From the NCBI RefSeq assembly GCF_036370855.1, contig NC_088105.1:14203619-14267618 (forward strand): 64,000 bases of DNA, given 5' to 3'. The stretch is from Dromaius novaehollandiae. Its lineage: Eukaryota; Chordata; Aves; Casuariiformes; Dromaiidae. Both the position numbers and the translations under genes were made by a program. The notes beneath the pieces were generated by a model, which was given only the letters and a program-made list of their open reading frames with translations, searched no databases and had not been told where the DNA came from. This document shows positions 21,213-35,000 of this stretch, in pieces; position 1 is the first letter of the stretch, and every line of letters begins with the position of its first letter.

Positions 21213-24200
21213 TAAGCCAAGACAAAGGACTGAGTGGGACTGAAAACCTTACCAGAAATGAAGCTTGCTGTCTGGTTGCAGGGGTGGAATCTTTCAAGGG
21301 GACAGAAAAAGCTCCTGGGGCTTTCCTGTATTGCAAAACTTGGACGGGTGCAGATACAAACTGAAGGAGATTTCAGAGGGCCAAAGATGGTGAAAAGGGT
21401 CAGAGAATCAATCTGGAGAAGTGAGATGAGCTTTGTGTTTTTTTCCATTCATTTTCCCCTTCTATTTAAAGCAGCCTGGAAAAAATAAGAAACAAGAATT
21501 TTAAACACAAAAGGCTCTCATAATCCCAACAAATGCAGAAACTGGAGCCCCAAGGAAAGAAGAATGGAAAATCACCAGGAAACCAGCCAGGCAGATGAGC
21601 TTGTCCTGATCTATTTTAGAGGCATGGGGATATGCACCTGTGGTGATACTGAAAGAACAAATTCTGAGGGGCAGATCAGTACTTGAGCACAAAGATGTGC
21701 AGGAGTTAGCACGTCCCAGCACACTTATAGTTGGGGAGCGTGCATGTACACCTGTAGGAGAAAGAAAGACAGGCGGCTGAGAACATGGCTGCTACGGATA
21801 CACTGCTATCGCTGTAATACTTTACTTCCCCATTTACATTTGTCTCTACTCAAACCCCACAGCCTTAGGACTCAAAAGTACCGATCCCTAATGGAAGACA
21901 ATTTGTTAAAACAATATGCGTAACTGTGCCTGCTCTGAGAGGATTTCTGGCAGTTTTGAGCCTGCTGTGCACTAAAGGACACCTGGTTACTTGCCCAGGC
22001 TCTCTGCTGCTGTGGTGGGGATGGGAAGGGTCCAAGTAGGCCACGCTACCCTTGCCTCCATGGGAGAGGATAGAGTGAAGTCTCAGCCCTCTGAAAGCAA
22101 TAAGCGGCCCCAGATATTGGGCACCAGGTCAAGGTAGTAGATCTTGTGCATCATCCTGCCTCCTTCTCCGCAGGGGCACGCATCAGAAAGACCTAGCAGC
22201 TTTAAAGGTTGACAGGGTGGGCTCCTGGCCCTGCAGGCTTGGCCCTGAAGGTGACAATCCACGTTACTCACCATGTTTCTGCCCCAGTCACGGAGAAGAT
22301 CCCAAATGACTCCCAAGCTTTCCCATCAGCACCCTCCAACTTGGCCACAGCATCTCATGGCCCTATGCTGGGCTGGTATGATTTTATAGGCCTTTAAAGA
22401 TCAGTTCAAAGCAAAATGCTGCTTCAGCCTTAAAATAACAGTTGACCAGAAGAGAGAAACACCTGAGAAGCCTTTAGTAAATACCAAGAAATTCTTCACT
22501 GTGGCCTGCGAGATACAGCTACAGACAAGAGTATTAAACAAAGCACTCCCTCCTATCAGCATTGCTAGGGGAAAACTGCACACACGCACGTCCTCACTCC
22601 CATATGCAAGTGTACCAGAGACGCAAGCAGAAGGCTGTGGGAGGAGGCAGGGAGCATGGGGGATGCTGTTTCTGTGGTCATTGCCCAGAGTCAAGCTACC
22701 AGAGGCTGTTGCCCTCCCAACAGCATGAAACTCTTCTGCCTTGGTCCCTTTCCATCTCAGAGAAGCATGCTGTGGGATGCACCAGTGCACGAGGAAGGTG
22801 GCTGCTTTGTGTCACTGGAAACAGAGAAGGGCATGATACGGGAGCTGTGAGGACGCACAGCTGAGACAAAGCTTCTCCTGTCACGAGCTTCTCCCTGAGT
22901 CCATCTTGCTGAGGCTAACAGAAGCCCACTCGTCTTCCTCCCACTCCTACTAGTCTTGCAAAAACAGCCAAGTTCCTTGGGACCAGGCTAGCAAATCATC
23001 TGGGTGTGCTGGGGACGTGGGCAGAGCACTGGGAGGGCCTGCTGGCTGGTGGCATGGCCCATCTTGCTCACGGGCATCGCCATCCTAGCGCATCCAGCCC
23101 CTGATCTGCTCTACAGACAACATTGGTGAGGACCCTGAGTGGCACCCGTGCCCTTGACAAGCACTGCCCAGGGTGCAGGGCCCTGGCTGTAAGCCCCATA
23201 CGAGCAGCTGCCATGGTGACACTGCTGCACAGCTGTGCGGCGCAGCGCCGGGGTCCAGGCGCCAGCCCCTGCTGCAGAGACAAGGCCTGGGGCTGGGCTG
23301 AACTCCACAGTTTGTTTTTCCTTCTCCCCTGCCCGAAGCACTCTTTACATGAAAGCCCATACACTCCACTCCCTACCACCAAGTTCTCCAAAAAAACACA
23401 TCAGTGGGATAAGATTTCCTTCAGGTAATAAGGACTGCATCTTCTCCACAGATGTGTGCACTTTGGCTGAATTACTGCTAATGAGCTGAGAATAGAGCGC
23501 TCCGGAAGGACCATTTGCATTAGTTTGAATGAATCAGTTCAGTGTGCGCCTGAGCCTGACACTGCAGGCAGCCATGTTTCCTCTCCCAGGGCACTGACTG
23601 TGGCCTGACCTAAGAGACATGGACAAGGCGAAGTTTGTCTCCATAGGGTCCCTTAGCCAATACTGGGATTCCCAGAAACGGTGTCCCACAGCACAGGCTG
23701 GGGAAATTACTCCTTCCCATGTCTCCGCAATGCACAGCCTGGCTTCGTGCATGACCACAGTCATGGCCTTCATAACCCAGTCCAAAGATGCAGCCTTTTA
23801 GCAGAAAACTGACTTAGTCCTGACAAAAGGAATAACTCACCACTCTGGCACGTGGTAAATTTGCTGCTCACAACCTTTTGCAAGTGGATGCACTTCCAGG
23901 CTCACTCAGTCACCTTTTTGCTTCTCTTGACCAAGCAAAAGGGGAACTTCTAAAGGCAGAGCTGGTTCTCCCTGCTTTGGCTCATTCTTGTAGTTTCTGG
24001 CTGAACCTGCTCCTCTCTGCAGAAGGCAGCAGATTCTAGGATCAGGTTCCCGAGCACCAACTTCATAAAATTCACACAGTCAAACATCACACAATTTTCC
24101 CACCAATCTCAGGTGTTTACCACTTGCACATGCACCTACAACATCAGTATTTTTTCATAATTTCTAAGTGCTTGGAAGTTCCTGTTCAGTTGTCTTCCTG

Positions 24201-25251
24201 AAGGAACCACAATAGGGTCTGGGGGGTTATTTTTGTTTGCTTCAACCCCCAGTTTATTGGTTGCCTACTTCTCTTACTATTTGTCAAAATAGCCAGGAAA
24301 ATCAGAACAAAAATTTTGTTTTGTATCAAAGGAAGACTTTTCTTTGGCTCCTAATGGACTTTTTTTTCTCCTGGTTTGGGTTTGCTAATGAAATAAGTAG
24401 TCTTCTATGATTATTGTTGTTCTTGTTCCAAGAGTCTCAAACAACAGAAAAAGCTACAATCTGTGTAATTTTCTTTCCGATTTCCCAAATCTCTGCCTCA
24501 TCAGCCATCTTGATTAACAGCCCCTTACACACTTCCTCTTAATCACTATGAAAGTTCTGAATAACACTGGACTGCAAACCAGTCCAAGATACACCTATAC
24601 ACTGATGCTTTACCAATACTAAAAACACTCTGCAATCTCTTGCTTAGCCAGTTTAAGTCTATTTAATATGGATTTTATGATACTTTAATCTAAATATCGA
24701 TAGCAAGTCATATTCATTTAGAAAAGTATTTCACCACCACATACCTCTTACGAGACAGTCCTCAAAAAACATTAAGTTCAGTAGACAAAGCCTATTTTTC
24801 CATTAAAACATGTCAGCTGGCATCAATTGTATCACCACTTTTACAAATGAGTCTGCTATCATCTGCACTAATAGCGCTCCTGCCATGACCAAAAGGTTAT
24901 TAGCTCTATGACTTTATAGCTTACCCCCTCTTACAGTATGGCTTTCTTTCACTCTCCTGGGATCCTCCTTTTTTTCTAAAATATATTAAAAATGACTGTC
25001 CTCGGTCTCGAGAGCTTTTTAGCCTATTCCTCCAAGGGTCTTTCTTGCAAGCCAGTTGTACTTGGTTGATAGAAAAAAAGCCTAAATTGTGCCCGGGGCT
25101 ATGCAGCCCCCAGGCAGGGACACACTTGCTGGGGTCCTCAGGAGGGACACCAACCAGGCACTTGTACTGGATGTCCCAGCTCTGCCCACAGCTCCACTGG
25201 AAGTCTCCCAGTGCTGGGCCTTCACTGCTGCCGTTACTCCTTTTGTTCCCA

Positions 25252-25297
<46 letters not shown>

Positions 25298-28200
25298 TGG
25301 GAGGAAGCAGCCACTTTTGTCCTATTTGTGCACTAGCAGCCCCTCCTCAGCCCACACACCTTGGCTGAAGCAAAGTCCCCAAGAGCTGGGAGCAGACTGC
25401 TGCTCCAGTCAAGCAAAGGCTCTCTAAAGAGACACACATTCGCTGTGGATTGCTCACAGCGAAGGGTTTTTCCTTTGACAGAAATCACATCTAAGCATTT
25501 CCACTCCATGTTTTGACCTGGCGTGTACTGTAATAGGAAGTCGGCTGCTGTTCAGCTAAATGCACCACTCTATGTTCCTTCACGTTCTTCTCTGCAAGCT
25601 GTTTGCAGTTAATATTTGAAGGTTACTTAGAAACTCCCTATCAAGACAGGAGCAGCGGTGGGTGAAGGGGCAACAGCTCAGACTGGCCCCTGTGGGCCCA
25701 TTACCACATTAGCTAAAAGACACAGTGTTTTATGCACACCCCACTTGGAGACCTCTCACTTGGGGGCTGATGGCTTCACCCAAATGTGCCATAAGGTACA
25801 AAGAGAGGAGGAGGCATAAAGGGAGGCAAAGAGGGTTGATGCGTCAGAAATTGAGCATCAACTCCTGCATGTACAGTGTACAGCTAAAACACTCCTCATT
25901 CCTTCTGCGCCTTAGCAACCCAGCTGTGCAGTGACTCCTTTTCTATGGCTTCAAAAACCGCAGCTTTTTTATGTGACTAAAGAATCTTCCACCTAGACAA
26001 TTACTAGAGGACGTGTAGGTACATGGTGCAAGGTTAAATCTTTCGTAACTGCAGATCTAGATAGATAAAGTGCTGCGCCTTAACTTTTGACAAAGCTTCC
26101 TTCCTTCTCTGCTTTCCAGTGGCAGTCCAGCATTACTGGATCTGCCACACCAGAAGGGGCCGTGCCAGGGAACAAAGGCTACAGCCCTGTTCAGAGCTGC
26201 AAAGCCCAGGGGACATTTTGTCACTGCGGTCATGGCTCAGCATCCAAAGCACACTGCTTACTGCTCTGGTCACAGTTTAGTTGTTTAATTCTCTAAGCCT
26301 GCTTACAAAAGGCAGCCTGGAAGCAGCAAGCATCTGTCGATATCTGCCTTAAGGGTATGCCTGCTATTTAAAAGGTGATGTCTGACAGGTCTGTGGCTGG
26401 GCTTACAGAGCATCATGACTGCGGGCTAGGGAAACACAAAAGCAAGGACAAGCACCTGCAGCAGAGAGAAACAGCAACCATGCAAAAGCACTTTGTGGTG
26501 CCAGCCTGCTTTAATACAATGGCAGAGTTGACCTAGGGTAGAAGTAGATGCCCTTGATATGGCCCCAACCTGAATGGCAATTCTAATAGGCCCAGGTGTT
26601 CAATGGATCAGTCAGCCCTGATGCATCCCTCTCCCAGAATGGGGGGCAGCTAGTTTAGAAATCACAAAAACAAAGCAGTAAAATGAGAGTGCACTGAAAA
26701 ATAGCTGATTCTAGCCTGAAGTTCCTTGATCTGTGTCTCGGAGGTGAATCAGACAGAAGGAAACTGCAAAAGTGGCAGACCCCCAATGTAGCAAAAACGT
26801 GGAACTGAAATAGCAGGAAAAAGTCACTTACTGAAGTGGATGATTGCATAGAAATATGTAGCAGTATATAACAGACATGCAAAGACTGCTAGAAAACAGT
26901 CACTGTTCGGTGAGCTCTGTTTTGTTCATGCTATTTAAAATGTATATTGCAGCAGTGCTCAAAATCCAAGCAGATCTGAGCTCCGCTGTGCCACAGAAAA
27001 AATACAGAGGAAGAGCTGGGAGCAGAATCGATGGCACATGGCATGTGGCTGTGCCCTGCAGCTGATGGTCGCAGTATCACAGCTGAGAGCACATCTAATG
27101 CTTCATCATTTAGACGCTTCTGCTTCTGGGTAATTAGGCTTTCCAAAACAGAAAAAAATGTTCCATGATGTTTTATTTCATCCTTTTGAACTTCTCAGCA
27201 GGGTGCATATGGCTACATCTTACTGCCTCTTTTGAAACTGTGTTTGCTTGTCTTTCTGATGCAGGCTGGATGCTAAAGACTGCAGTTACCGGCTCAGCTG
27301 GCGAGACTCTTGCAATCTTCCATCCCAAGGCACATTTGTGCTTTGGTGTTTCAGCTGGAAAAACAGGTTTAACATAGAAGAAAACATATGGGCTCCTGCA
27401 CTTGCTTTGAATCAGCCTCCGGTATCCATAACTGGCTCTTTTTATACAAGACCACTTGGAAATTTCCATAGGGCGAGGTCTCTAAATGAAGGGATTAAAA
27501 AGTAAAATAAATAAATGAAGAGATGCTAGGAAGAAATTCAGCTTCCACAGCAGTGCCAGAGCACTTGTGGCCAGGAGCAGTCCATATGCTAAGTGGTATC
27601 ATAATAAGCCTTTCCCAGCACCTGCTCTGTCCCTTGCTCAGTGTCTGCACTGCTTTACCACTGCTAGGGGAGAGCTCCCAGGTCTTACAGATGCCAGAAA
27701 TGATGCCAGACTTCAGCTAGAGGAATAATGGAGCTGAGGGTGCAGGGGATAGTTCTTCTCTTTGCATTTGAAAAGCCAGACTGAGTGTCTTCCTAACCAG
27801 ATGTCATCAAGATGGTTGCTGGAATTGCTGCCTGGCATCCTCTGGCCAGGATGGCGGAGAGGTCTGACCGGGTGGTCAGGAGGTGACTTCCAGGTGTCAC
27901 ACTTGTGAGATAGCCCAGGTAGCAGAGCAGTGCTGGCTGTGAGGAAAGGGACAGGCCCGGGCAAGGCCTATGAGAAGAAGCTAAGAGACAAGAAATTGAA
28001 TGTTGTGGGTCAAGGGGGACTTGGTGACGCACCTGGGGTGACTGAAGGGGGGTCCTTTCTGACTCAGGCAGATGTTAAGGCAGAGCTGATACCTCAGGAC
28101 AAGCTCTCTGCTCAGGCATGCCAGTGAATTCTCTGCATCTTCCCATGGCATTGACTCCCACTCCTCAGGACCAGAGGCTCTAGAAGTGCTAAGGCAGCCA

Positions 28201-31200
28201 TCAGTGCCTCCAGCACCTTGCTGCCTCGCAGGGACCACTGCAGGATGTCACACTGCCAGCTGCCTCCAGAGGGAGGAGAAAGCTTTTCCCATTCACCTCA
28301 TCAGGCTGTTCCCTCCAAGCTGGACGGCTACCCACGTCATCCCTGCGATGGTGGGCTAGGCCCCAGCAGGGACGGTCTGGCTACCCTACCAAACATGGCT
28401 CTGTAGCCCTTCGATGGCGTGCAGCTGGCCAGGCTGAAGGAGGCTCAGCCCAGAGCATTTCAATAGGGCAAGCACACCCACAGAGCAGCGAGGTGCTGGA
28501 TGAGGACCAGGGATGGAGGCCTGCTGGGAATGCCACAAGCTCTTTATGCAAAACAAGGTGCAGTGCACACAAAATAGCAACAAGGGCAGCTAGTCATGCT
28601 GGGACTGTCTGGGATAAATGTCTCTCTGGACTACAGAACAGGAATCTGACAGAGACCTATGGCAGCAGTCCTTAGACTATCATATACCGCAAAAACCAAA
28701 CGACATGCTTCCTACTGTTCTCAGAGGTGAACTCAATAATTTACATTTTGGACCTACACTTTCTCAGATCTGATACATTCAGATCCAGGATATTGTTTCT
28801 GCTCATCACAGAGACATACATAGTTCTGAAAGCAGTTGTATTGTTCAGCATTATCATGGTATAAACTGTCATGTTCAACTAGCTCGATATTCCACAAGTG
28901 GAGAGTGTTTAATTGTATTTGTGCATAATAGGAAATTGCAAGTCTCTGGTGACAAACTGTTTCCCCACATTTTGTAAAATAATGCTATGGTTCCAGTAAG
29001 TCCAGCTAAACTTCACCCGTAGCATCTTCATACAAAATTGCCAGTCAGCTCAATTTTAATGGCTAGTCCCACCCAGAAAGGATCGTCACACATGGTACAG
29101 GAGGACAGATGAGGACCCAGCTCTGTTATGGAGAGAACGAGATCCCCATCAAAACATGCCCAGTGTCCTGTCTGTCAACAAACCCTCTCTTGGCACTGTT
29201 AGTTCTCATCCTCTGCCACCGCAAAAGTCCTCGTGCCATGACCACACTAGTGTCCTGTATTCACATCCACTCCACAAGATGTGCCCTAGCTCATTCCCAT
29301 CAGCAGACCCTGGTCATGCTCCCCCCTCACCCTACAAGCACCTCTTGGAGTGGCCGTGGAGGGAAGGCCAGGCCAAGGAATAGACTGTCAAGGAAGGGGG
29401 AAAGACAGTGGGGTCATGAGAGCCAGAGGAGAGGAGAGCAGGAGAGAGCAAAGTGCTTGGTGACACACAGAGAGGGCAAAAGGCCATGTGAGGAGACACC
29501 CTAGAGATGAGCCGTGGGAAGGAGAAGGATGCATCTCCTGGCAGCTGGACAAGATGGTCCATGGGAACACTGTCCGGCAGCCGGGAATCTCCTGGGAGAC
29601 TCGGCTGTCATAGGGGGAACACGTGCACATGCCGCGTGGCCTACTACCCTCCAAGGGAGGTCACTGAAAGCTGATCCAGTGCCACTGGGCTTCTGGGACA
29701 GTGCAGTGGGATCTCTGTCAGGCATAGGCCTCCAGCATGAGCCTTCTGCTCAACACTGTCTGTAACAGTCTTTACTGTTATCTTGTGCTTGAGATTCATA
29801 ATGGAGAATAACTTACATTCTTTCTGAGCAAAAGCAACTAAAAATACTGCTAATATAATGAGGATGAGAGATGAATTTATAAGGTGGTGCAAGAAAGCCC
29901 AGAAGCCCCTTACAGTCATTAGGCACTCCTGCAGCTCTCAGCTGGGCTCGTCAACAGCAAATGTTCTTGTTTGCTAGGCAAAGAAGGAACTTGCCTAAGA
30001 CACTGGCAGATACCTGGAAGGCTCCATATTGGAGTGATTTCTTTCTGTTTCCTCTCCCTTCCACATCCCTCTATGGGATCTGCCTCGCAACCCTGCGAGC
30101 CCCTTTCTCCAGTCCCCTGGCATCTCTCCTATCAAAATATGTGGGGCTTTAGCTGTCAGCAGGTATGCACAGAGCATTTGGTAATGCACCACACCAAATG
30201 CTGCACTGGGAGAGAACACAGTGACTATCTGCCCATTTTCTAAGCCAGCAGCAAGCTTAAAAGAGGGGTTTCTCCTTGTCAGAGACAGAAATTGCCAAAA
30301 ACGCTCACAGCTTTTTCAGTCTCATTATCAGATAGGGTGTTGCAATTTTTGCCCCTGTTGGAGAGTCTGTCCCCTCTGATGCAGGCCAGAATATCTTCAG
30401 CTGAAGCACTACAGATTTGTTATACTGTCAGACGCTGATAAAAGAAAAGCAGAGGCCTCAAGAGGGGAAAAAGCAGAGAGATCAGGCTGCGATAACTGGA
30501 TCCCTGCTGCTTTCACTCTTCAAGACAGTGTGACAGGTACTCCTGCCAAAGTGGTTCAGCTGCAGAAGGACCCAGAAAGAAACCTACCTGTGTCACACCA
30601 AAGCCAGCTGCCTAGACACCCCTCCCAAGATGCAGGAGCTCTTCTCTTAACAATAAGGCCATTTTCCTTTGGAAGAAGCTCAGCCCTTTGAATCAAAGAG
30701 CTGGGGTGAAAACCCTGACCTGGTGCTGTCTCACACCTGTCTCCCATCCATGCTGGCTCTAACTGTATTCTGCTTAACACACAGCCTTGCACAGACACTG
30801 AGCAATCACTGCCCCCTGTGGGACTCAAGCAAAGGAAGTTGCTAATTTAGACTTTGAATCATTCCAGAGCCTTTTGGGGTGCTTACATCTCCTATTCAAA
30901 TAGATAAGGCCTCCAGGGGAGTTACCTGGCAATCTGAGCTGTATTTAGAGTGACAGGCAGCTGATGTAAAACAGGCTCAAAGGCAGTTTGAGAAAGATAA
31001 CTTGAGTAGTGAGACGCCTGGCTCTCCCTCCCCATAGCCACAATAAAACATTTGATGTGCCTCTTCTCTGCACTTGATCACGTTCCTGCTGCCTCTGTGA
31101 TTCATATTATGCAACTGATTGACTTTGCAAGATATGAGAACAAAGTGTTTTCTTGCCCTGTTCCCTGATGTGCATTAAGTATGTTAGGCTGAAAGGCTGA

Positions 31201-32000
31201 AGCAGAAATCAAAACAAGCCCTAAAGCCCGTTTTCTCTCCTATCACTGAGCCGCTTTGTGAGGCTGAGGGACTTCGTGCTGCAGCAGTCTGGCACTATCC
31301 TCGGCACGCTTTCACTGGCTTGCAGAGCTCTTATGTTGCAGCTTCCTGGTGTGAGGACTGTGGCATTTTCTGTATCCAGCAAAAAATGTGTTTCAATAGT
31401 ATTTTTCTCTTCTAGAGTTAATGAGCAATTCCTGAGACAACTTCAAATCCACTGGACGTGAAAGAAGTAAGCCTTAAGGCACAGAGGCGAGCTGTCTTGC
31501 CAGCTGCATCCCAATCACAAAAGTAAAACATGTCATCAAGAAAGTGACTGGGGACTGAGGGCATCCCCTGCTCAAGTGAATGCCATATCCCATGAAACTA
31601 CAGCTCTCTCAGGGAAGTTCAGACTGCTCCTGCTCAAGAATTCATGCATATTCCCCACTGCCCTGGGGTTGGCATATTCCCGTTTAGGACTTTCTGCACT
31701 CTACCAAGTCCCCAGGGCCGGTTTGTTCATAGGACTTTGCACCACGATGCTCATGCTAGGAGGGAACGGGCACTGCCCACCCAGCAGATGGCACCTATAT
31801 CATGTATCTTCATAGCCAGGGTACATCAATGTGACAGCACTGAGCTTAACAGAGTTATTGCACTTCATTCAATCTGATGTTCACTGGAGAGGTTTGTGTT
31901 CCTGCTTTCTCCATTCTCCTGCATCCAGCTGTACATTGCTTGTATTTATGGCTCCCAGATAATAAAGCCTAAATCCTGCTATGCTGTTTTACTGCTTTTT
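21213..32000. other. intergenic DNA, no gene recognised (RGS4 upstream, proximal half)
   Basis: I read both strands for conserved exons of the neighbours expected from mammals (for example CCDC190 and HSD17B7) and recognised none. Frames here are short and lack family motifs. A GT microsatellite lies at 25256-25296. The sequence could hold RGS4 enhancers or non-coding RNA exons that cannot be identified by eye. Confidence 0.5.
25256..25296. repeat. (GT)20 microsatellite
   Basis: About 41 bp of perfect GT/TG dinucleotide repeat. It opens a cysteine-valine repeat frame that is not coding. Confidence 0.97.
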
Positions 32001-35000
32001 AAATTCTCTAATATATGCACAGTTGGTCCAAAACCATCAGTAATGGTGGGGGAGGTAGGACGGACTCTGTCAGTAGCAGAGACTTAAGTGGGCTCAGATT
32101 TTAAAGACATTAGCTCTAAAATCCTGCTTGTCTTTGAGTCACACAAAGTAATGTGCAGCAGAGGCTGGAAGGGGAACTGGGACAGCTATAAAGAAGGGAT
32201 AATTTTTCTTCTTCTTTTTCCCTTTCATGAACTGTTCATGAAAGAGGGGGGAAAAAGGATATACTGCCTCCAGCCTGAGATGAACCCAGCTGTGCAGCAA
32301 ATCCTCCAATCTGAAACAACCTCCACTAGACATCATACCAAGCAGTAACACACCCTGAACCCCCAAATGACCTGCAGTACACACTCAGGTGTCATCATAT
32401 GGGAACATACAAGTTATTCCCAGTTGAGACTTCATTCAATTTTTATGCAGCCCTATTCTGCGTTCTGCAGCTGCTAATATGTTTTCAGGAGACCTGTTTC
32501 AGCACTGGTGCAGAAAGATGACTTCCATCTCAACCCACCTCCACAGCTGAGTTATCTGGCCCCAATTTACCTGACTCAATTTCCCAGAGCTTCCAACTCA
32601 GTGAAGCAAATACTTTGTCCAGCAGCAAAGAGAATCTCACCTGTCCCCAACCTGGCTGTTGGCCTGTCTGAACTGATGCAGCTATGGGGTCTGAAGGAAG
32701 ATCAGTGAAATGAGATGGGATAAAGAGATTCCCCAAATGAGGTTCTCTCACGGGAAGCGCTATCCAAGCTGGCTTTCGGAGCGGTCCCCAACCGCGAGGC
32801 TGACACTGCTTTACAGCACGCTGTCAGTGTGCTAGGTTGCTCTGCTGGTACACCAGATTGGGACATCCAAGGGGCTTGGGTGGAGGCATACCACCTGCCT
32901 GATAGGTCCACAATACTCAAATATTCATCCATGGGAAAGCAGCAGTGGATCTAGCATGTACAGGGCTAAGAAGTGTTGTAAACAGAGACACAGTAATGAG
33001 AAAACTTGTTTACCTAAGGAAAGGCATGGAGAATTATTTAAGACAGTAGATGTTGGGGGGGAGGAGCTCCAGGTGCCATAGAAAGCTATAGCCCCAGTGC
33101 CATCCTGGTAATTATAGTGTGCTCATATAGTTCTGCAGGCAAGAAACTCCGCTTTTCTTGGTGGTTTCGAAATGTCCTCGAAATACACTCTAAGACCTTC
33201 CCCTCGTTTTTCTGTCTCAAAACCTAGGTTCATTCATACTGGCTAAATAATACCAACGGTTTACTAACAATACCAGATGTTTACTTATGACCATGTGTAG
33301 AAAAAATTTTGTAATAAAATTCAGTATGACAGCTTATGAAAGGGGAAGGTGATGGTTATTTACAAAATCTTTAAGTAAATGTATTTTATGCACTCGTAAT
33401 AATTATCTCATAGATTTCATTCACTGAAACTCTCACAGTCGCATACTCACAAGCATCACGGTCCATCATCTGTGTGTGACACAGGAGTCATCAGTTATTA
33501 TGGAGTGATTCTTGGCCTCTGAATCCTGCTGACTTCAGCTTCCTTAAGTCTTAGGCCAGGTTGTTGCCCACTGTCTGCTTCTCCAGGTTTGGAATACGTA
33601 TCTTGTTTCCTGGGGTCTAAAAGGAAAAGGAAAGGTATGTGATATGCCACAACTTTGTTGCCATCCTCCTAGCAGGATGCGAGATCTCCTACTGATTAGC
33701 TGTCTGTGCTGTGGTCTTACCAGAGCACAGGCCTTTTGGTTATGCCATAAACACACTTCTCAATTTTACTGCTGGGAATAGCATCTGGGGAACCGGGTCC
33801 TGGAAGCGGTGTTCTTCATTAGCAATGCTGGTCATTCTTTTAATCCACATTCTGTGTTTACACACACATTTCCACTCAGACTCCACCTCAACCTTAATAT
33901 TTCTGTTACAAATCTCAACATACATTTATAGGGGATAACCAGTATGCTCTGCTCTATTCAGATATTCAGCAACAGGCTGGAAGATGGATATTGCTCTTCA
34001 GGAAAGCTGTAGACCAGCTGGAGAGTCCAAAACACAGACCTGTAAGGAAAGATGGAAGAATGAGAGTTCATTCAGTCTAGAGGTGAGCAGATCAAAGGGA
34101 CACAGGATAATGACACATGTAGTACCTAAATGTCATATCCATAAAAGGTTGCTGTTACAGAGAGGAAGATGATAAACCGATTACCATGTCCAAGCTGGTT
34201 AGGACAAAAAATGTTTGTCCTGAATTACAGCAAGGAAGGATTAGATTAGCCATTTTCTAGCTGTAAGATTGCGAAGTACTGCACTAGATCACCTGGGGAA
34301 GGGCTTGTAACAACTACTTAGAAATGCTTGTACCACAAGTTAAGTTTACTTGTCTCTGCTTAGGAGCTTTGCCAGGGTCTAGATGGCCTCTTCACATTTC
34401 CTCAGCAGGGATTTATTCTGGAGGTGATAAAACAGGAGTCTAAAACTCAGCTTTGTCATCCATATGTAGGTTTTCTGGTTAAGTGTTGGGTGCACAACAG
34501 ATACTGCTCCCAAAGATCTGCCTGACTGCTTCAATCCAACTGCTTTTGAATAAGCACCAAGCAGCAGACATCCACTGGCTCCATACAACCTGTCTTCAAT
34601 GAGGAAATTGCAGCTGCCCTTTGCAGTCCGGACTTTCCCACTCTTACCAAGCTTTGCAACTGCACGTTTGACCACTGCAGTAAGTCAAGCTACAGCTGTG
34701 TCATCAAACCTGGAGACTCTCAGGCTGCAAACACTGTAAAGGTCTATGGTGCCCAAGAGCAGTCTTTCCGCAGAACTCATGCTGGCCCAGGTACATAAGC
34801 GTACTCAAACTACAGTCTTTCATTTCGATACAGATCATTGTCTCTAAAATTTCCGGTCTGTGTCGCTGCCTTCAAGCTTTCCTTTTTTTGAGCTGAATGG
34901 ATTTCCAGGCACTCTGCAACCCTGGGGAAAGGGAAGCTGATTTCCTGTCTAGAGAAGGCAGCTCACAGTGACCAGTCTCTGGGGAAAGGATGATTTCAGT

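Noticed and set aside
25045..25427. Frames containing Cys-Val repeats
   Set aside because: Translation of the GT microsatellite.
34379..34675. 98-codon - strand frame
   Set aside because: Plausible composition but no family match, no splice partners and no poly(A) context; compatible with chance.
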